This document shows positions 41,830 through 51,578 of a stretch of 64,000 nt of DNA, one piece after another. The notes under the pieces were generated by a model, which was not told the DNA's origin, did no database searches, and was given only the letters and a program-made list of their open reading frames with translations. Positions within the stretch are counted from its first letter, which is position 1, and every line of letters begins with the position of its first letter. The DNA lies in NCBI GenBank assembly GCA_910584715.1, contig CAJUAN010000004.1, forward strand, positions 1 to 64,000. Direction: 5' to 3'. This DNA is from an uncultured Oscillospiraceae bacterium (lineage in GTDB: Bacteria > Bacillota > Clostridia > Oscillospirales > Ruminococcaceae). The position numbers and the translations under genes were made by a program.

Positions 41830-43020
41830 TCAGTTGTAGTCTATCCTGTTTATTTCGTCGTAGCCAAGAAGATAAATGTATTTTCCCATTCTAAGAAAGT
41901 CCTCGTAATCCGTGTCAAGCTCCGCCGAGGATATAACGTCTCCTGCCGCCGTGCGGGACTCGATACCGTTTTTGGTCTGTATATAGACAGTATCCCCGCT
42001 GACCTGGATATTAAGAGTTTCACGGTCGAGAGTTTTTTCCGAGACCGTTCCGTCCAAACTGCTGATCGTGACAAGCTCTGACGTCCTGCGCTCATCGTTT
42101 GAGAATATCATTGCCGCCAGACCTCCGTCGGAGGAGTAGTCCACAAGCTTACGCTTATACACATAGCTGTTTATAAACGCTCCGTTCGTGTCGTAGTATG
42201 CGCAAAGGCTGTCTCCGAAAACGATAATATTGCTTTCTCCGAAGAGCTTTACCGAAAGGGCAAGGGTCTGGAGCTCGTTGGTTTCCCACACGGGAACGGG
42301 ATTATCCATTTCGTCACGGTCGATATGGTCGAAACGGTAGTACAGTATCTTGGAGACCATCAGTCCGTCGGAAACGCCTATCGTGGTTATATAGCAGCCC
42401 GAGCTGTCGGCATTGAAGGTAACGTCGATTATTCTCGCAACGGAGCGGTAATTAAAAATATTCTTTCCCGACGAATCATATACCATAAGAGCGGAGGGAT
42501 ATTTGTCGCTTTTTGTAACGACAGCCGCAGTATCGTTGCTGCCAACACGTGCAATAAGTATTGGATCGTCGGAGGATTTGCTGTAAACGTTTTTGTACTT
42601 GCTGTACAGGCTGAAGCTTTTTCCGCCAAGGTCGTACAGCAGAGCCTTTTTGTTTCCCACGGTTATGACTGGGTTTGCAAATGTGTGCTGTTCGGTGTAG
42701 ACCGGTTTTCCGTCCGCATTGTAGACAAAGAAATGAGTGTCGTCCGCAACGGCGAGACTGCCGTCCACAGGCTTTAGCTGGTATCTTGCTCCGCCGGCTA
42801 TGGATAGGGGAAAGTACCCCTCCGCAAGTTCGGAGGTATTTTCGGGAACGGGAATTTTTGTCAGTATCCCGTCCAGGCGGGGATACCACAAATCCTTTGT
42901 CAGCACTACCGCCGCGATGACCGTTACTGCTGCTAAAACTATAAGAAGCTTTTTCAGAAGCTTCATAGCTTTCTTTTTTTTGCGCCTTTCACGCAGCATG
43001 GAAACGTCCGTTACTGCCAA
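41830..43020 (-). CDS. DUF5711-like membrane-anchored beta-propeller protein
   Basis: The 396-residue protein has a basic N-terminus (RERRKKKKAMKLLKK), one membrane helix (LLIVLAAVTVIAAVVL) and an extracytoplasmic domain of repeated beta-strand units (for example HFFVYNADGKPVYTE, SALMVYDSSGKNIFNY, LCAYYDTNGAFINSY) consistent with a seven-bladed propeller. Function unknown. The start is TTG with GGGAGGG 6 bp upstream. It lies 13 bp before the CvpA-like gene. Confidence 0.75.
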   Translation of the reverse strand: MAVTDVSMLRERRKKKKAMKLLKKLLIVLAAVTVIAAVVLTKDLWYPRLDGILTKIPVPENTSELAEGYFPLSIAGGARYQLKPVDGSLAVADDTHFFVYNADGKPVYTEQHTFANPVITVGNKKALLYDLGGKSFSLYSKYKNVYSKSSDDPILIARVGSNDTAAVVTKSDKYPSALMVYDSSGKNIFNYRSVARIIDVTFNADSSGCYITTIGVSDGLMVSKILYYRFDHIDRDEMDNPVPVWETNELQTLALSVKLFGESNIIVFGDSLCAYYDTNGAFINSYVYKRKLVDYSSDGGLAAMIFSNDERRTSELVTISSLDGTVSEKTLDRETLNIQVSGDTVYIQTKNGIESRTAAGDVISSAELDTDYEDFLRMGKYIYLLGYDEINRIDYN

Positions 43021-43048
43021 AGCTTTCCCTCCCTTTCATTTTATTGTG

Positions 43049-43783
43049 TCAGTAGTACACCTTATTCAGGTACAGACCGTGGGCGGGAGCTGTTTTTCCC
43101 GCAAAGTTTCTGTCCCGAACCTCTAAAATGCGCGGAATACAGTCTGCCGGGAGCTTGTCCTCGTTTATGAAAATAAGAGTCCCCACCATGATCCTAACCA
43201 TATTATACAAAAATCCGTCGCCTTTTACAAGCAGTTTCACCAGATTTTCACATTTTTCAATTTTGAAGTACTCTATAGTGCGGAAGCTGTCCGCTTTTTG
43301 GTTAGCCGTTCCGCAGAAGGACGTGAAGTCGTGTCCTCCCACAAAAGCCTGCGCCGCCCTCGCCAAAAGCTCCGTATCCAGCTCATAGGGATAGTGCAGA
43401 GCCAGGTCGGCAAGAAAGGGGTCTTTTTCCCGCCTGTTCAGTATCAGGTACATATACTCCTTGCCCTTGCAGGAATAGCGGGCGTGGAAGTTCGCGGGAG
43501 CCTCCTCGCAGCTCAGTACCGCCAGATCGTCCGGCAGCAATGAGTTCATGCCCCTGACGATATTGGCGCAGGGGATAGAGTGCTCCGTTTCAAAGGAAAA
43601 GCAATATTCCCGCGCGTGTACCCCCGCGTCCGTCCGCGAGCAGCCGTTTAGCTTTACCGCCGAGTTCGTCAGCGCGGACAGCTTTTCCTCCAGTACGTTC
43701 TGTATGCCTACCGCGTTCTCCTGCCGCTGAAAGCCGTGATAAGCCGTGCCGCGGTATGCCATCATTACCTTTAGGTTCCTCAT
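43049..43783 (-). CDS. truA: tRNA pseudouridine(38-40) synthase TruA
   Basis: The 244-residue enzyme isomerises uridines 38-40 in the anticodon arm. The catalytic Asp lies in GCSRTDAGVHA. YHGFQRQ, KEYMYLILNR and FLYNMVRIMVGTL are family motifs. It lies 4 bp after ecfT, the usual last position of the ecfA1-ecfA2-ecfT-truA cluster in Firmicutes. Confidence 0.96.
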   Translation of the reverse strand: MRNLKVMMAYRGTAYHGFQRQENAVGIQNVLEEKLSALTNSAVKLNGCSRTDAGVHAREYCFSFETEHSIPCANIVRGMNSLLPDDLAVLSCEEAPANFHARYSCKGKEYMYLILNRREKDPFLADLALHYPYELDTELLARAAQAFVGGHDFTSFCGTANQKADSFRTIEYFKIEKCENLVKLLVKGDGFLYNMVRIMVGTLIFINEDKLPADCIPRILEVRDRNFAGKTAPAHGLYLNKVYY

Positions 43784-43787
43784 GCCG

Positions 43788-44591
43788 TCAGCCCGTTAAG
43801 CAGTTCAGCAGTAGAACCGCATCCAGAAAAACAATTGACAGACCGAGGGAAAAGAAGTCCGCGCCGGTGGAGTGAAGCTGCCTGAGACGCGTCCTGCCGT
43901 CCCCGCCCCGGTAGCAGCGGCACTCCATGGCGGTGGCAAGCTCCTCGGCGCGCCTGAACGCCGACACGAAAAGGGGTATCAGAATAGGCGTGAGAGCCTT
44001 TGCGCGCTGTACCAAAGAACCGGTTTCCATATCAGCGCCCCTGGCTTTTTGGGCGGACATTATCTTGTCCGTTTCCTCGATAAGCGTGGGTATGAACCGC
44101 AGGGCTATCGTCATCATCATTGCAAGCTCGTGCACCGGCAGCTTTATTTTTTTCAGCGGGGACAAAAGCCTTTCAATAGCGTCCGTAAGGGTTATGGGGG
44201 ACGTGGTGTAGGTCAGCAGGGAGCTTCCCATGATAAGCGCGATTATCCGTATTATCATGAACGCGCTTGTGCGCAAGCCCTCGTCGGTTATCTTGATGAA
44301 GCCGAGCCTGAGAAGCGGCACACCGTCCAGAAAAAATATGTTGAGCACGGATGTGAAAAGAATTATAGGAATAATAGGTTTAAGGCTTTTCATCATCAGC
44401 TTAAAAGGAATTTTTGACAACAGAAAGCTTACCGTGAGGAAAACCGCTCCGACCGCGAGACCGAGAAAGCCGTCAGCGGAGAAAAGCATACCTATAAACA
44501 CGCCCGTGATTATTATTTTGAACCGCGGGTCGAGGCGGTGCACAGCGGAATTTCCGGGGAAATACTGCCCTATGGTGATATCTTTAAGCAT
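43788..44591 (-). CDS. ecfT: ECF transporter transmembrane protein EcfT
   Basis: This 267-residue membrane scaffold joins the two EcfA ATPases to interchangeable vitamin- or metal-binding S components. There are about five or six membrane helices and coupling motifs AQKARGADM and MECRCYRGGDG (two A/E-R-G/C sites). ATG 44591 follows GGCGGG; it overlaps the end of ecfA2 by 8 bp. No S component is encoded nearby, which is typical for group II ECF modules. Confidence 0.93.
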   Translation of the reverse strand: MLKDITIGQYFPGNSAVHRLDPRFKIIITGVFIGMLFSADGFLGLAVGAVFLTVSFLLSKIPFKLMMKSLKPIIPIILFTSVLNIFFLDGVPLLRLGFIKITDEGLRTSAFMIIRIIALIMGSSLLTYTTSPITLTDAIERLLSPLKKIKLPVHELAMMMTIALRFIPTLIEETDKIMSAQKARGADMETGSLVQRAKALTPILIPLFVSAFRRAEELATAMECRCYRGGDGRTRLRQLHSTGADFFSLGLSIVFLDAVLLLNCLTG

Positions 44592-45453
44592 TTTTCCCGC
44601 CTCTTTTCTCAAGGTACTCAAGGATAGTCTTTCGTGCAAATTCCACGGTGTAGACGTCCGTGCGTATATCCAGACCGCTTTGCTTCAGACGGTTGAATAC
44701 CCGTGTTATCTGGGGTACCGCAAGCCCTATCCGTTCCAGCTCCTCCGAGCGTGCGAACACCTTCGGGGTATCGTCGTAGCAGAAGACCTCCGCTTTGTTC
44801 ATGACCAGGATTTTATTGGCAAATTTAGCCATGTCCTCCATGCTGTGGGAAACAAGCAGTACCGTGGAGCCTGTATGCTTGTGGTAATCCTTTATCTGCC
44901 CTAATATCTTGTCCCTGCCCTTCGGGTCGAGACCCGCTGTAGGCTCGTCCAGTATCAGCACCTTCGGCTCCATAGCCATTACCCCCGCGATAGCTACCCG
45001 ACGCTTCTGTCCTCCCGAAAGCTCGAAAGGGGACTTGTAGAGGTTTTCCTTGTGCAGACCCACAAGCTCGGCAATTTCCTTAATGCGGCGGTCTATTTCC
45101 TCGTCGGGAAGTCCCATGTTTTTGGGACCGAAAGCAATGTCCTTGTAGACGGTCTCCTCAAATATCTGATATTCGGGGTACTGAAAAACAAGTCCTACCT
45201 TAAAACGGATATCACGTATCTTAACGTCCTTGCTCCATATGTCCTGTCCGTCGATGTAAATTTTGCCCGAAGTGGGCTTTATAAGACCGTTAAAGTGCTG
45301 TATAAGCGTGGATTTTCCCGATCCCGTGTGACCGATTATTCCCGTCAGCTCGCCCTCTTCTATTTCAAGGTTTACATTGTTTACGGCAGTCTTTTCAAAG
45401 GGAGTGCCAATGCTGTAGGTGTAGGTTAGATTTTCGGTTCTGATAACTGACAT
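44584..45453 (-). CDS. ecfA2: ECF transporter ATPase EcfA2
   Basis: This 289-residue ABC ATPase has Walker A IIGHTGSGKST, Q-loop VFQYPEYQIFEE, signature LSGGQKRRVAIAG, Walker B KVLILDEPTAGLD and switch His in LLVSHSMEDM. The second ATPase of the ECF module forms a heterodimer with EcfA1. RBS GGAGG, 8 bp upstream. Confidence 0.94.
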   Translation of the reverse strand: MSVIRTENLTYTYSIGTPFEKTAVNNVNLEIEEGELTGIIGHTGSGKSTLIQHFNGLIKPTSGKIYIDGQDIWSKDVKIRDIRFKVGLVFQYPEYQIFEETVYKDIAFGPKNMGLPDEEIDRRIKEIAELVGLHKENLYKSPFELSGGQKRRVAIAGVMAMEPKVLILDEPTAGLDPKGRDKILGQIKDYHKHTGSTVLLVSHSMEDMAKFANKILVMNKAEVFCYDDTPKVFARSEELERIGLAVPQITRVFNRLKQSGLDIRTDVYTVEFARKTILEYLEKRGGKNA

Positions 45454-45527
45454 TTAAATTTCCTCCGTAACGGAATACATTTTGCGCTTGGGCAATAATG
45501 TTTCCTTTGGTGCGGTTAGTACAGCGG

Positions 45528-46394
45528 TTATTCTTTCAAAAGCTCAAGCAGCGCCTCCGCGCATTCGTCCTCGTCTATGATATGGGTATCGGAGGGCAGA
45601 CCGCTTTTTCCCAGCAGATACATAAGCTCCGTGACCTGGGGAACGTCAAGCCCAACCCTTTTCATAAGCTCAACGTTGGAAAAGACCTCCCGCGGAACTC
45701 CGTCCATGATTATTTCGCCGTTGTCCATGACCACGATCCTGTCCGCAAGAGCGGCTTCCTCCATATAGTGAGTTATCAGGATTATGGTTATACCAAACTT
45801 GGCGTTGAGCTTGCGGATCGTTTTCAGCACTTCTTTTCTGCCTTTTGGGTCGAGCATTGCGGTAGGCTCGTCAAGGACGATGCATTCCGGGCGCATGGCA
45901 ATTATTCCCGCAATTGCAACGCGTTGCTTCTGACCTCCCGAAAGCTGGTGAGGGGAGTGCTCGCGGTACTCGTACATACCCACCGATCTCAGCGCGTCGT
46001 CCACCCGCTCCCGCATTTCATCGGGAGGAACGCCCATATTTTCGAGAGCGAAAGCCACGTCCTCCTCCACGATAGTAGCCACGATCTGGTTGTCGGGATT
46101 CTGAAAGACCATTCCCACTCTGCTTCGGATATCGAACAGCTTTTCCTCGTCGCGGGTGTCTATGCCGTCTACCCAAACCGTTCCTCCGCAGGGCAGGAGA
46201 ATGGCGTTCATGTGCTTGGCAATGGTTGATTTTCCCGAGCCGTTGTGACCCAGTATTGCCGTGAAGCCGCCGCGGGGGATATCCAGCGAAACGCCTTTCA
46301 GAACCTGTTTTACGGGCTTGGGGGCTTCGTTCTCCTCGTATTCGTTATTGTAGTAAAATTCCACCTTTTGGGCGGAAATAATATTTTTTTCCAT
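45528..46394 (-). CDS. ecfA1: ECF transporter ATPase EcfA1
   Basis: The 288-residue ABC ATPase has Walker A ILGHNGSGKST, Q-loop VFQNPDNQIVA, signature LSGGQKQRVAIAG, Walker B CIVLDEPTAMLD and switch ILITHYMEEAA. The C-terminal extension typical of EcfA1 is present. It is the first gene of the ecfA1-A2-T-truA set; two small membrane-protein genes lie upstream in the same orientation. Confidence 0.94.
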   Translation of the reverse strand: MEKNIISAQKVEFYYNNEYEENEAPKPVKQVLKGVSLDIPRGGFTAILGHNGSGKSTIAKHMNAILLPCGGTVWVDGIDTRDEEKLFDIRSRVGMVFQNPDNQIVATIVEEDVAFALENMGVPPDEMRERVDDALRSVGMYEYREHSPHQLSGGQKQRVAIAGIIAMRPECIVLDEPTAMLDPKGRKEVLKTIRKLNAKFGITIILITHYMEEAALADRIVVMDNGEIIMDGVPREVFSNVELMKRVGLDVPQVTELMYLLGKSGLPSDTHIIDEDECAEALLELLKE

Positions 46395-46422
46395 ATCGGT
46401 ACCTTTTTAAGTCATTTTATTT

Positions 46423-46605
46423 TTACGGGTAAAACCCCGTTCCGTATGCGATAAGCGCGATACCCGCGGCTGCGTAAAGTATCCGCAGGACGAGTCCCCA
46501 AACGCCCCGGAGGGTTATCCCCCTGACGCGCCGGAACGCTCCCTGCCGCCTTGAAAACGCCGCCCACAGTAGTATTATTCCCATAATAACGGTAATAGCC
46601 GCCAT
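46423..46605 (-). CDS. Small two-helix membrane protein
   Basis: The 60-residue protein has two hydrophobic segments (ITVIMGIILLWAAF; LVLRILYAAAGIALIAYG) and a basic loop (SRRQGAFRRVRG). RBS CGGAGG lies 5 bp upstream, which supports translation. It is 28 bp upstream of ecfA1. Function unknown. Confidence 0.6.
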   Translation of the reverse strand: MAAITVIMGIILLWAAFSRRQGAFRRVRGITLRGVWGLVLRILYAAAGIALIAYGTGFYP

Positions 46606-46646
46606 AATTTCCTCCGAAAAACGGGGGCTGCGCTTAATTGCGGCGT

Positions 46647-46847
46647 TTACGTTTCGCCGAGAAGCATAAGTCCGCTGACAAGAGCGACGACAAGCAGAAG
46701 CGCGCCCACGGTAATGTAGGTGATCTGTACCGCTTTTACTTCCCTGTCCGAAAGGGGCGTGCCCATTTTGGACTTATAGGCTTTTCCTTTTTTTATTATT
46801 CCCACCGCGAGGCAGTACAGACCGCCAAGCAGAGCTAAAATCGGCAT
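46647..46847 (-). CDS. Small two-helix membrane protein
   Basis: The 66-residue protein has two hydrophobic segments (PILALLGGLYCLAVGII; ITYITVGALLLVVALVSGLML) with a basic loop. The RBS is ACGAGG. It is adjacent to another small membrane gene and ecfA1. Function unknown. Confidence 0.6.
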   Translation of the reverse strand: MPILALLGGLYCLAVGIIKKGKAYKSKMGTPLSDREVKAVQITYITVGALLLVVALVSGLMLLGET

Positions 46848-46908
46848 TTTTTATTACCTCGTTGTTAAGAAATTAGGATCCGGAGTATTTTTTCGCCATG
46901 TTAGCGGT

Positions 46909-47784
46909 TCAACCCGCGGGAGCTCCCAACCATATGGCGGTAGAACCGCAGGGGAGTACCCCTCCGCTTGCTTCCACCGGGAGACCTATCTCGTCCGCCG
47001 AGACCGTTCCCCCGAATTTCGCGCCCGCCGTCTCCCGCAGAATATATGCCATTACCGACGGGGACAGCCCCGTTGTATAGCTGTTCAGCAGGAAAAATAA
47101 CGGCGTGTCGCTCATTGCCTCCGTGCATAGCTTCACAAGGTCGAAAATGCAGTCCTCCAGCTTCCAGACCTCTCCCGTGGGGCCCCTGCCGTAGGAGGGG
47201 GGATCCATTATCACTGCGTCGTAACGCCGTCCCCGCTTTATTTCGCGCCTGACAAACTTTTCGCAGTCGTCCACTATCCAGCGTATGGGTTTGTCGGAAA
47301 GCCCCGAGGAAGCCGCGTTGTCCCGCGCCCACTGTACCATGCCCTTTGACGCGTCTACATGGCACACCGACGCTCCCGCGTTCGCGCAGGCGAGAGTAGC
47401 CCCGCCCGTGTAAGCGAACAGGTTCAGGACGCTTACCGGTCTGCCCGCGGAGCGGACTAAACCGTCCATGTAGTCCCAGTTTACCGCCTGCTCGGGGAAA
47501 AGTCCCGTGTGCTTGAAGCCTGTGGGACGAATGTTGAATCGCAGGTCTCCATAGCCTATCAGCCAGCTTTCGGGTATTTTCTTTTTAAACGCCCACTGCC
47601 CGCCGCCCTTTTCGGAGCGGTGATAATGTCCGTGGGCGGTATCCCACAGCGGGGATTTAGGCTCGGTCTTCCATATGACCTGGGGATCGGGACGTACCAA
47701 AGCCACGTCGCCCCAAAGCTCCAGCTTTTCGCCGTCGGTGCAGTCAATGAGACGGTAGTCTTTCCATTTCTTGGCAATTCTCAT
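46909..47784 (-). CDS. Class I SAM-dependent methyltransferase (RlmI/RlmK-like)
   Basis: This is a 291-residue SAM methyltransferase of the rRNA cytosine-5 methyltransferase-like group. It has LNLFAYTGGATLACANAGA (motif I), VDASKGMVQWARDNA, WIVDDCEKFVRREIKRGRRYD and VIMDPPSYGRG (motif IV DPPS/Y). No PUA domain is seen, so the RNA target is uncertain. Confidence 0.85.
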   Translation of the reverse strand: MRIAKKWKDYRLIDCTDGEKLELWGDVALVRPDPQVIWKTEPKSPLWDTAHGHYHRSEKGGGQWAFKKKIPESWLIGYGDLRFNIRPTGFKHTGLFPEQAVNWDYMDGLVRSAGRPVSVLNLFAYTGGATLACANAGASVCHVDASKGMVQWARDNAASSGLSDKPIRWIVDDCEKFVRREIKRGRRYDAVIMDPPSYGRGPTGEVWKLEDCIFDLVKLCTEAMSDTPLFFLLNSYTTGLSPSVMAYILRETAGAKFGGTVSADEIGLPVEASGGVLPCGSTAIWLGAPAG

Positions 47785-47800
47785 TTTATTTCCTCTGTAC

Positions 47801-49165
47801 TTATTCGTTTTCGGGACACCTTTCGCGTATCTTATCGGCTATCTCTATAGCCATGCTGTTTATCTGGTCGAAGCGCTTGCCTTCGATCATAACTCGGATA
47901 AGCGGCTCCGTACCGCTCTCACGGACAAGTATCCTGCCGCTCGACCCCAGCTTTTTCTGATTTTCGCTGATTATTTCTTCGATAATGGGGTCGTTCTTCC
48001 AGGCTTCCTTCCATTTGGGAATTATTTTTACGTTTACCATTACCTGGGGATACCTTTCCATAATAGAGCTGAGTTCCGAAGCTTTGCGCTCCTGACGTTT
48101 GAGCACGCTGAGAAGCTGCACTGCCGTGAGCTGTCCGTCGCCGGTCGTTGCGTAGTCGTGGAAAATAATGTGTCCCGACTGCTCGCCGCCCAGATTGTAG
48201 CCTCCCGCAAGCATCTGCTCCACTATGTAGCGGTCGCCTACCTTTGTGGTTATCATGTTTATGTTGTTGTTCTGGGCAAAATGCGTGAATCCCAGGTTGG
48301 TAAGTATAGTAACTACCGCGGTATTCTTTTTGAGCGTACCCTTATCGCGCATATCCCTTGCAAAAATTGCTATAAGCTTGTCGCCGTCTATAAGCACGCC
48401 GTTTTCGTCTACTGCGAGACATCTGTCCGCGTCGCCGTCAAAGGCTATGCCGATATGACATCTTTTGTCTACTACAAACTTGGATATCATTTCCATATGT
48501 GTGGAGCCGCAGTTCAGGTTGATGTTTATGCCGTTGGGGGAGCAGTTCACAAGAAAAACGTTTGCGCCCAGTCCCGCGAAAAGCTTTTCTGCGGTAGAGC
48601 TTGCCGAACCGTTTGCGCAGTCGATAGCCACCCGAAGTCCCGACAGGTTTATGTCAACGGTTTTCATAACGCTTCTGATGTAGTCCCACTCGGCGTTTTT
48701 GTCGTAGGTTATCTTGCCCACGTTTGCGCCGCCGCTCATTGCCGCGGCTATTTCCTCGGGATTATCCAGAACAAGACGTTCTATCTCCTCCTCCATATCG
48801 TCGGAAAGCTTGTATCCCGAACCGGAAAAAAGCTTGATGCCGTTGAACTCCATGCTGTTGTGGGAGGCGGATATCATCACGCCCGCGTCGGCTCCACGCT
48901 TCTTGACCAGAAAAGCCACCGCGGGAGTAGGCACAACGCCCATAAGCACAGCATCAGCGCCCATTGAGCATATTCCCGATATCAGCGCGGCTTCAAGGAC
49001 GTCCGAGGAGATCCGCGTGTCCTTTCCGATATAGATCTTGGGCTTGCGGTGGGACTTGGCGGTAAGAACCATTGCCGCCGCCCGTCCTATCTGCATAGCC
49101 GTTTCACAGGTAAGCTCCGTAAGCGCGACTCCCCTCGCGCCGTCTGTTCCGAATAATCTTCCCAT
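47801..49165 (-). CDS. glmM: Phosphoglucosamine mutase GlmM
   Basis: The 454-residue enzyme converts glucosamine-6-phosphate to glucosamine-1-phosphate for peptidoglycan and glycan precursors. It starts GRLFGTDGARG, with active-site phosphoserine in MISASHNSMEFNG, Mg site FDGDADR and phosphate loop RESGTEPLIRVM. RBS AAGGAG. It supplies UDP-GlcNAc, which could also feed the glycan cluster in this window. Confidence 0.96.
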   Translation of the reverse strand: MGRLFGTDGARGVALTELTCETAMQIGRAAAMVLTAKSHRKPKIYIGKDTRISSDVLEAALISGICSMGADAVLMGVVPTPAVAFLVKKRGADAGVMISASHNSMEFNGIKLFSGSGYKLSDDMEEEIERLVLDNPEEIAAAMSGGANVGKITYDKNAEWDYIRSVMKTVDINLSGLRVAIDCANGSASSTAEKLFAGLGANVFLVNCSPNGININLNCGSTHMEMISKFVVDKRCHIGIAFDGDADRCLAVDENGVLIDGDKLIAIFARDMRDKGTLKKNTAVVTILTNLGFTHFAQNNNINMITTKVGDRYIVEQMLAGGYNLGGEQSGHIIFHDYATTGDGQLTAVQLLSVLKRQERKASELSSIMERYPQVMVNVKIIPKWKEAWKNDPIIEEIISENQKKLGSSGRILVRESGTEPLIRVMIEGKRFDQINSMAIEIADKIRERCPENE

Positions 49166-49232
49166 TGTGTATTTCTCCTTTTCTGCATTTTATCTTTTTA
49201 CTGCATATTTCAGAACGGTCAAACCGTCCGTT

Positions 49233-50306
49233 TTATTCAAAAAAGGTCTGCTGTGAAGCGTCCGCTTTATCGTCTTTGCTGTACTCGTACCCCATGTGTC
49301 GGTAGGCAAGAGCCGTGGCGCAGCGTCCCCGAGGCGTGCGGGCGATGAATCCCAGCTGCATGAGGAACGGTTCGCACTGCTCCTCAAGGGTGACGGCTTC
49401 CTCTCCGATAGCTGAAGCAAGGGTTTCAAGCCCCACGGGGCCGCCGTTGTAGCCGCGTATGAGCATATCCAGCATACGCTTGTCAAGGGTATCAAGACCG
49501 AGCGGGTCTATCTCCATGCGGTCGAGGGCTATTTTGGCGATATCCTCGGTTATCCTGCCGTTGCCTATGACCTCCGCAAAGTCGCGGACTCTTTTCAGCA
49601 AACGGTTTGCGATACGGGGGGTACCCCTTGCGCGGCGGGCAAGCTCCATGGCTCCCGCCTTGTCGCAGGCTACTCCCAGTATGACCGCGGAGCGCATTAT
49701 AATGTCGCAGAGCTGTTCGCAGCTATAGAGCTCCAGACGCTGGAGCATACCGAACCTGTCCCGAAGCGGGGAGGTGAGCTGTCCCGCGCGGGTGGTGGCT
49801 CCGATAAGAGTGAACTTGGGCAGGTCTATCCGCAGGGAGCGCGCCGAGGGACCCTTGCCGATGATGATATCCAGCGCGTAGTCCTCCAGAGCGGGGTACA
49901 AAACCTCCTCGATAGCCCGGGAAAGCCTGTGTATCTCGTCGATGAAAAGCACGTCGTTTTCCGACAGATTTGTTAAAAGAGCCGCAAGGTCGCCGGGCTT
50001 CTCAATGGCGGGACCCGACGTTATGCGTATATTCACTCCCATTTCGTGGGCGATGATAGCGGACAGAGTGGTTTTTCCCAGACCGGGAGGGCCGTACAGC
50101 AGAACGTGGTCGAGAGGCTCGCCCCGCTTTTTTGCCGCTTCTATATAGATGGACATATTTTCCTTTACCTTGTCCTGACCGATGTACTCCGACAGGGTTT
50201 TCGGACGCAGGTTAAGGTCGGGTTCCTCCGTGTCCTTTGGTATGACCTCGGGGGACACCGTTCTGCCCAGAGGGGTCTCAAAGTTCATTTCGCTTGATTC
50301 CAGCAA
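49233..50306 (-). CDS. ruvB: Holliday junction branch-migration ATPase RuvB
   Basis: The 357-residue AAA+ motor has Walker A GPPGLGKTT, Walker B VLFIDEIHRLS, sensor GATTRAG, arginine finger region and a C-terminal winged helix (LGFIARTPRGRCATALAYRH). TTG 50306 has AAGGAAG 6 bp upstream; ATG 50288 has none. In this genome ruvB is separated from ruvCA by a phosphodiesterase-like gene. Confidence 0.96.
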   Translation of the reverse strand: MLESSEMNFETPLGRTVSPEVIPKDTEEPDLNLRPKTLSEYIGQDKVKENMSIYIEAAKKRGEPLDHVLLYGPPGLGKTTLSAIIAHEMGVNIRITSGPAIEKPGDLAALLTNLSENDVLFIDEIHRLSRAIEEVLYPALEDYALDIIIGKGPSARSLRIDLPKFTLIGATTRAGQLTSPLRDRFGMLQRLELYSCEQLCDIIMRSAVILGVACDKAGAMELARRARGTPRIANRLLKRVRDFAEVIGNGRITEDIAKIALDRMEIDPLGLDTLDKRMLDMLIRGYNGGPVGLETLASAIGEEAVTLEEQCEPFLMQLGFIARTPRGRCATALAYRHMGYEYSKDDKADASQQTFFE

Positions 50307-50331
50307 TTTTATCTTCCTTTCGACTGCGGCG

Positions 50332-51513
50332 CTACAGCAGCTTTTTCTGCTTGTACTCCTTGGTCTGCTTGGTGGGAATGATTATCAGAGGAATTATCAT
50401 TTCCTCCTCGGTAAGACCGCCGTGATCCGCCGCGTGAGGCGGTTTCGGCTTAGTGTTAAGCGTTAAGTATTTTACGCTTTTGTCCGCAATGGCGCATATC
50501 ATGTAGTCGCCTATAAAATCGGTAATTTTCGGGTGAGTTCTTCCGTCGCCTAAAATACCCTTTGTCAGGATATCGTTTTTGGACAGCAGGATAAAATCGT
50601 TTCCCAGATGATTGTGGAAGGCTCTTTCAAAATCGGTGCGCCTGTCGTTTTTGACGAAGCAGGCAGCCGCGCGGCTTTCAACAAAGGGCGGGATAACAAG
50701 GCATTCCATTATGTCGGGAATATAGTTTATCTTTATTTCCTCGGTAATATCCTTCATGCCGTGGTCTGCGGAAACTATAACAAGCGTATCCGTCAGATCC
50801 TTGCAAAGTACTTCCAGCTGCTTATTTATTGATTTCAGAGCGGCGGCGGTCTTTTCACCGGTCACGCCGTCCTTGTGGGCTATGTCGTCGGGACTGTTCC
50901 ACTGCACGTATGTAAAGGTGTTCTGGTTTGACATACAGATCATTTTTATAAGCTCGCAGACACGCTCGAATGTGTCCGCGGTCTTGTGAATATTTCCCTT
51001 TTCGGCAATTGTCACTTTTTCGTTGGTAACGGTAAAGGGCTGAACGTCGCCGATTATGGAGTCCGCAATATCGCGGTAAATTGTCTCATAGGGCATAACG
51101 AACTCTGCCGCGTTCGCGCTTGCCACGGGAGTTTTGGTGTAGCTGTCAAGATTGGTAAAGATGTCAACGGTGCGGCAGAATTCCTTGAAGAACAGCGACC
51201 AGCCAAGCCAGCCGTGCTCGTTGGGGGACAGTCCCGTATAGTAGCTCGTCATTGCCGCAGCTGTTGAGGACGGAAATACCGAGGTGAGGTTTTCTGTAAA
51301 ATTACGTCTTAAAAAGCTCATGGGGGAAAGATTTCTTTCCATCATATCGGTACTCATTCCGTCAAGAACGATAAGCACGATGTTTTTGTAGAATTTGGAA
51401 AGGTGCGCGTCCAGCTTGGGCAGAGAGGGGTAAACGTTGGGCTCGCGGTAATATTTTCTTATTGACGAGACGATATTTACGGGACACCTTGTATAATCGG
51501 GATAAGACAGCAT
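50332..51513 (-). CDS. Alkaline-phosphatase-superfamily phosphodiesterase/nucleotide pyrophosphatase-like protein
   Basis: The protein has 393 residues. The nucleophile region is VFPSSTAAAMTSYYTGLSPN (Thr), with metal ligands in VLDGMSTDM (Asp) and VSADHGMKD (Asp/His), as in type I phosphodiesterases. No signal peptide is seen, so it is probably cytoplasmic. RBS AAGGAG. It is inserted between ruvA and ruvB. Substrate unknown. Confidence 0.82.
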   Translation of the reverse strand: MLSYPDYTRCPVNIVSSIRKYYREPNVYPSLPKLDAHLSKFYKNIVLIVLDGMSTDMMERNLSPMSFLRRNFTENLTSVFPSSTAAAMTSYYTGLSPNEHGWLGWSLFFKEFCRTVDIFTNLDSYTKTPVASANAAEFVMPYETIYRDIADSIIGDVQPFTVTNEKVTIAEKGNIHKTADTFERVCELIKMICMSNQNTFTYVQWNSPDDIAHKDGVTGEKTAAALKSINKQLEVLCKDLTDTLVIVSADHGMKDITEEIKINYIPDIMECLVIPPFVESRAAACFVKNDRRTDFERAFHNHLGNDFILLSKNDILTKGILGDGRTHPKITDFIGDYMICAIADKSVKYLTLNTKPKPPHAADHGGLTEEEMIIPLIIIPTKQTKEYKQKKLL

Positions 51514-51578
51514 TTTTACCTCTCCTTTTCTCTATAGTATGCCGAAACAGCGTGTACGTTTACAATTTTATCTTGGTC

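Noticed and set aside
43788..47800. Cobalamin, thiamine or other riboswitch ahead of the ECF module
   Set aside because: Intergenic gaps are short and show no conserved riboswitch core; group II ECF modules usually lack one.
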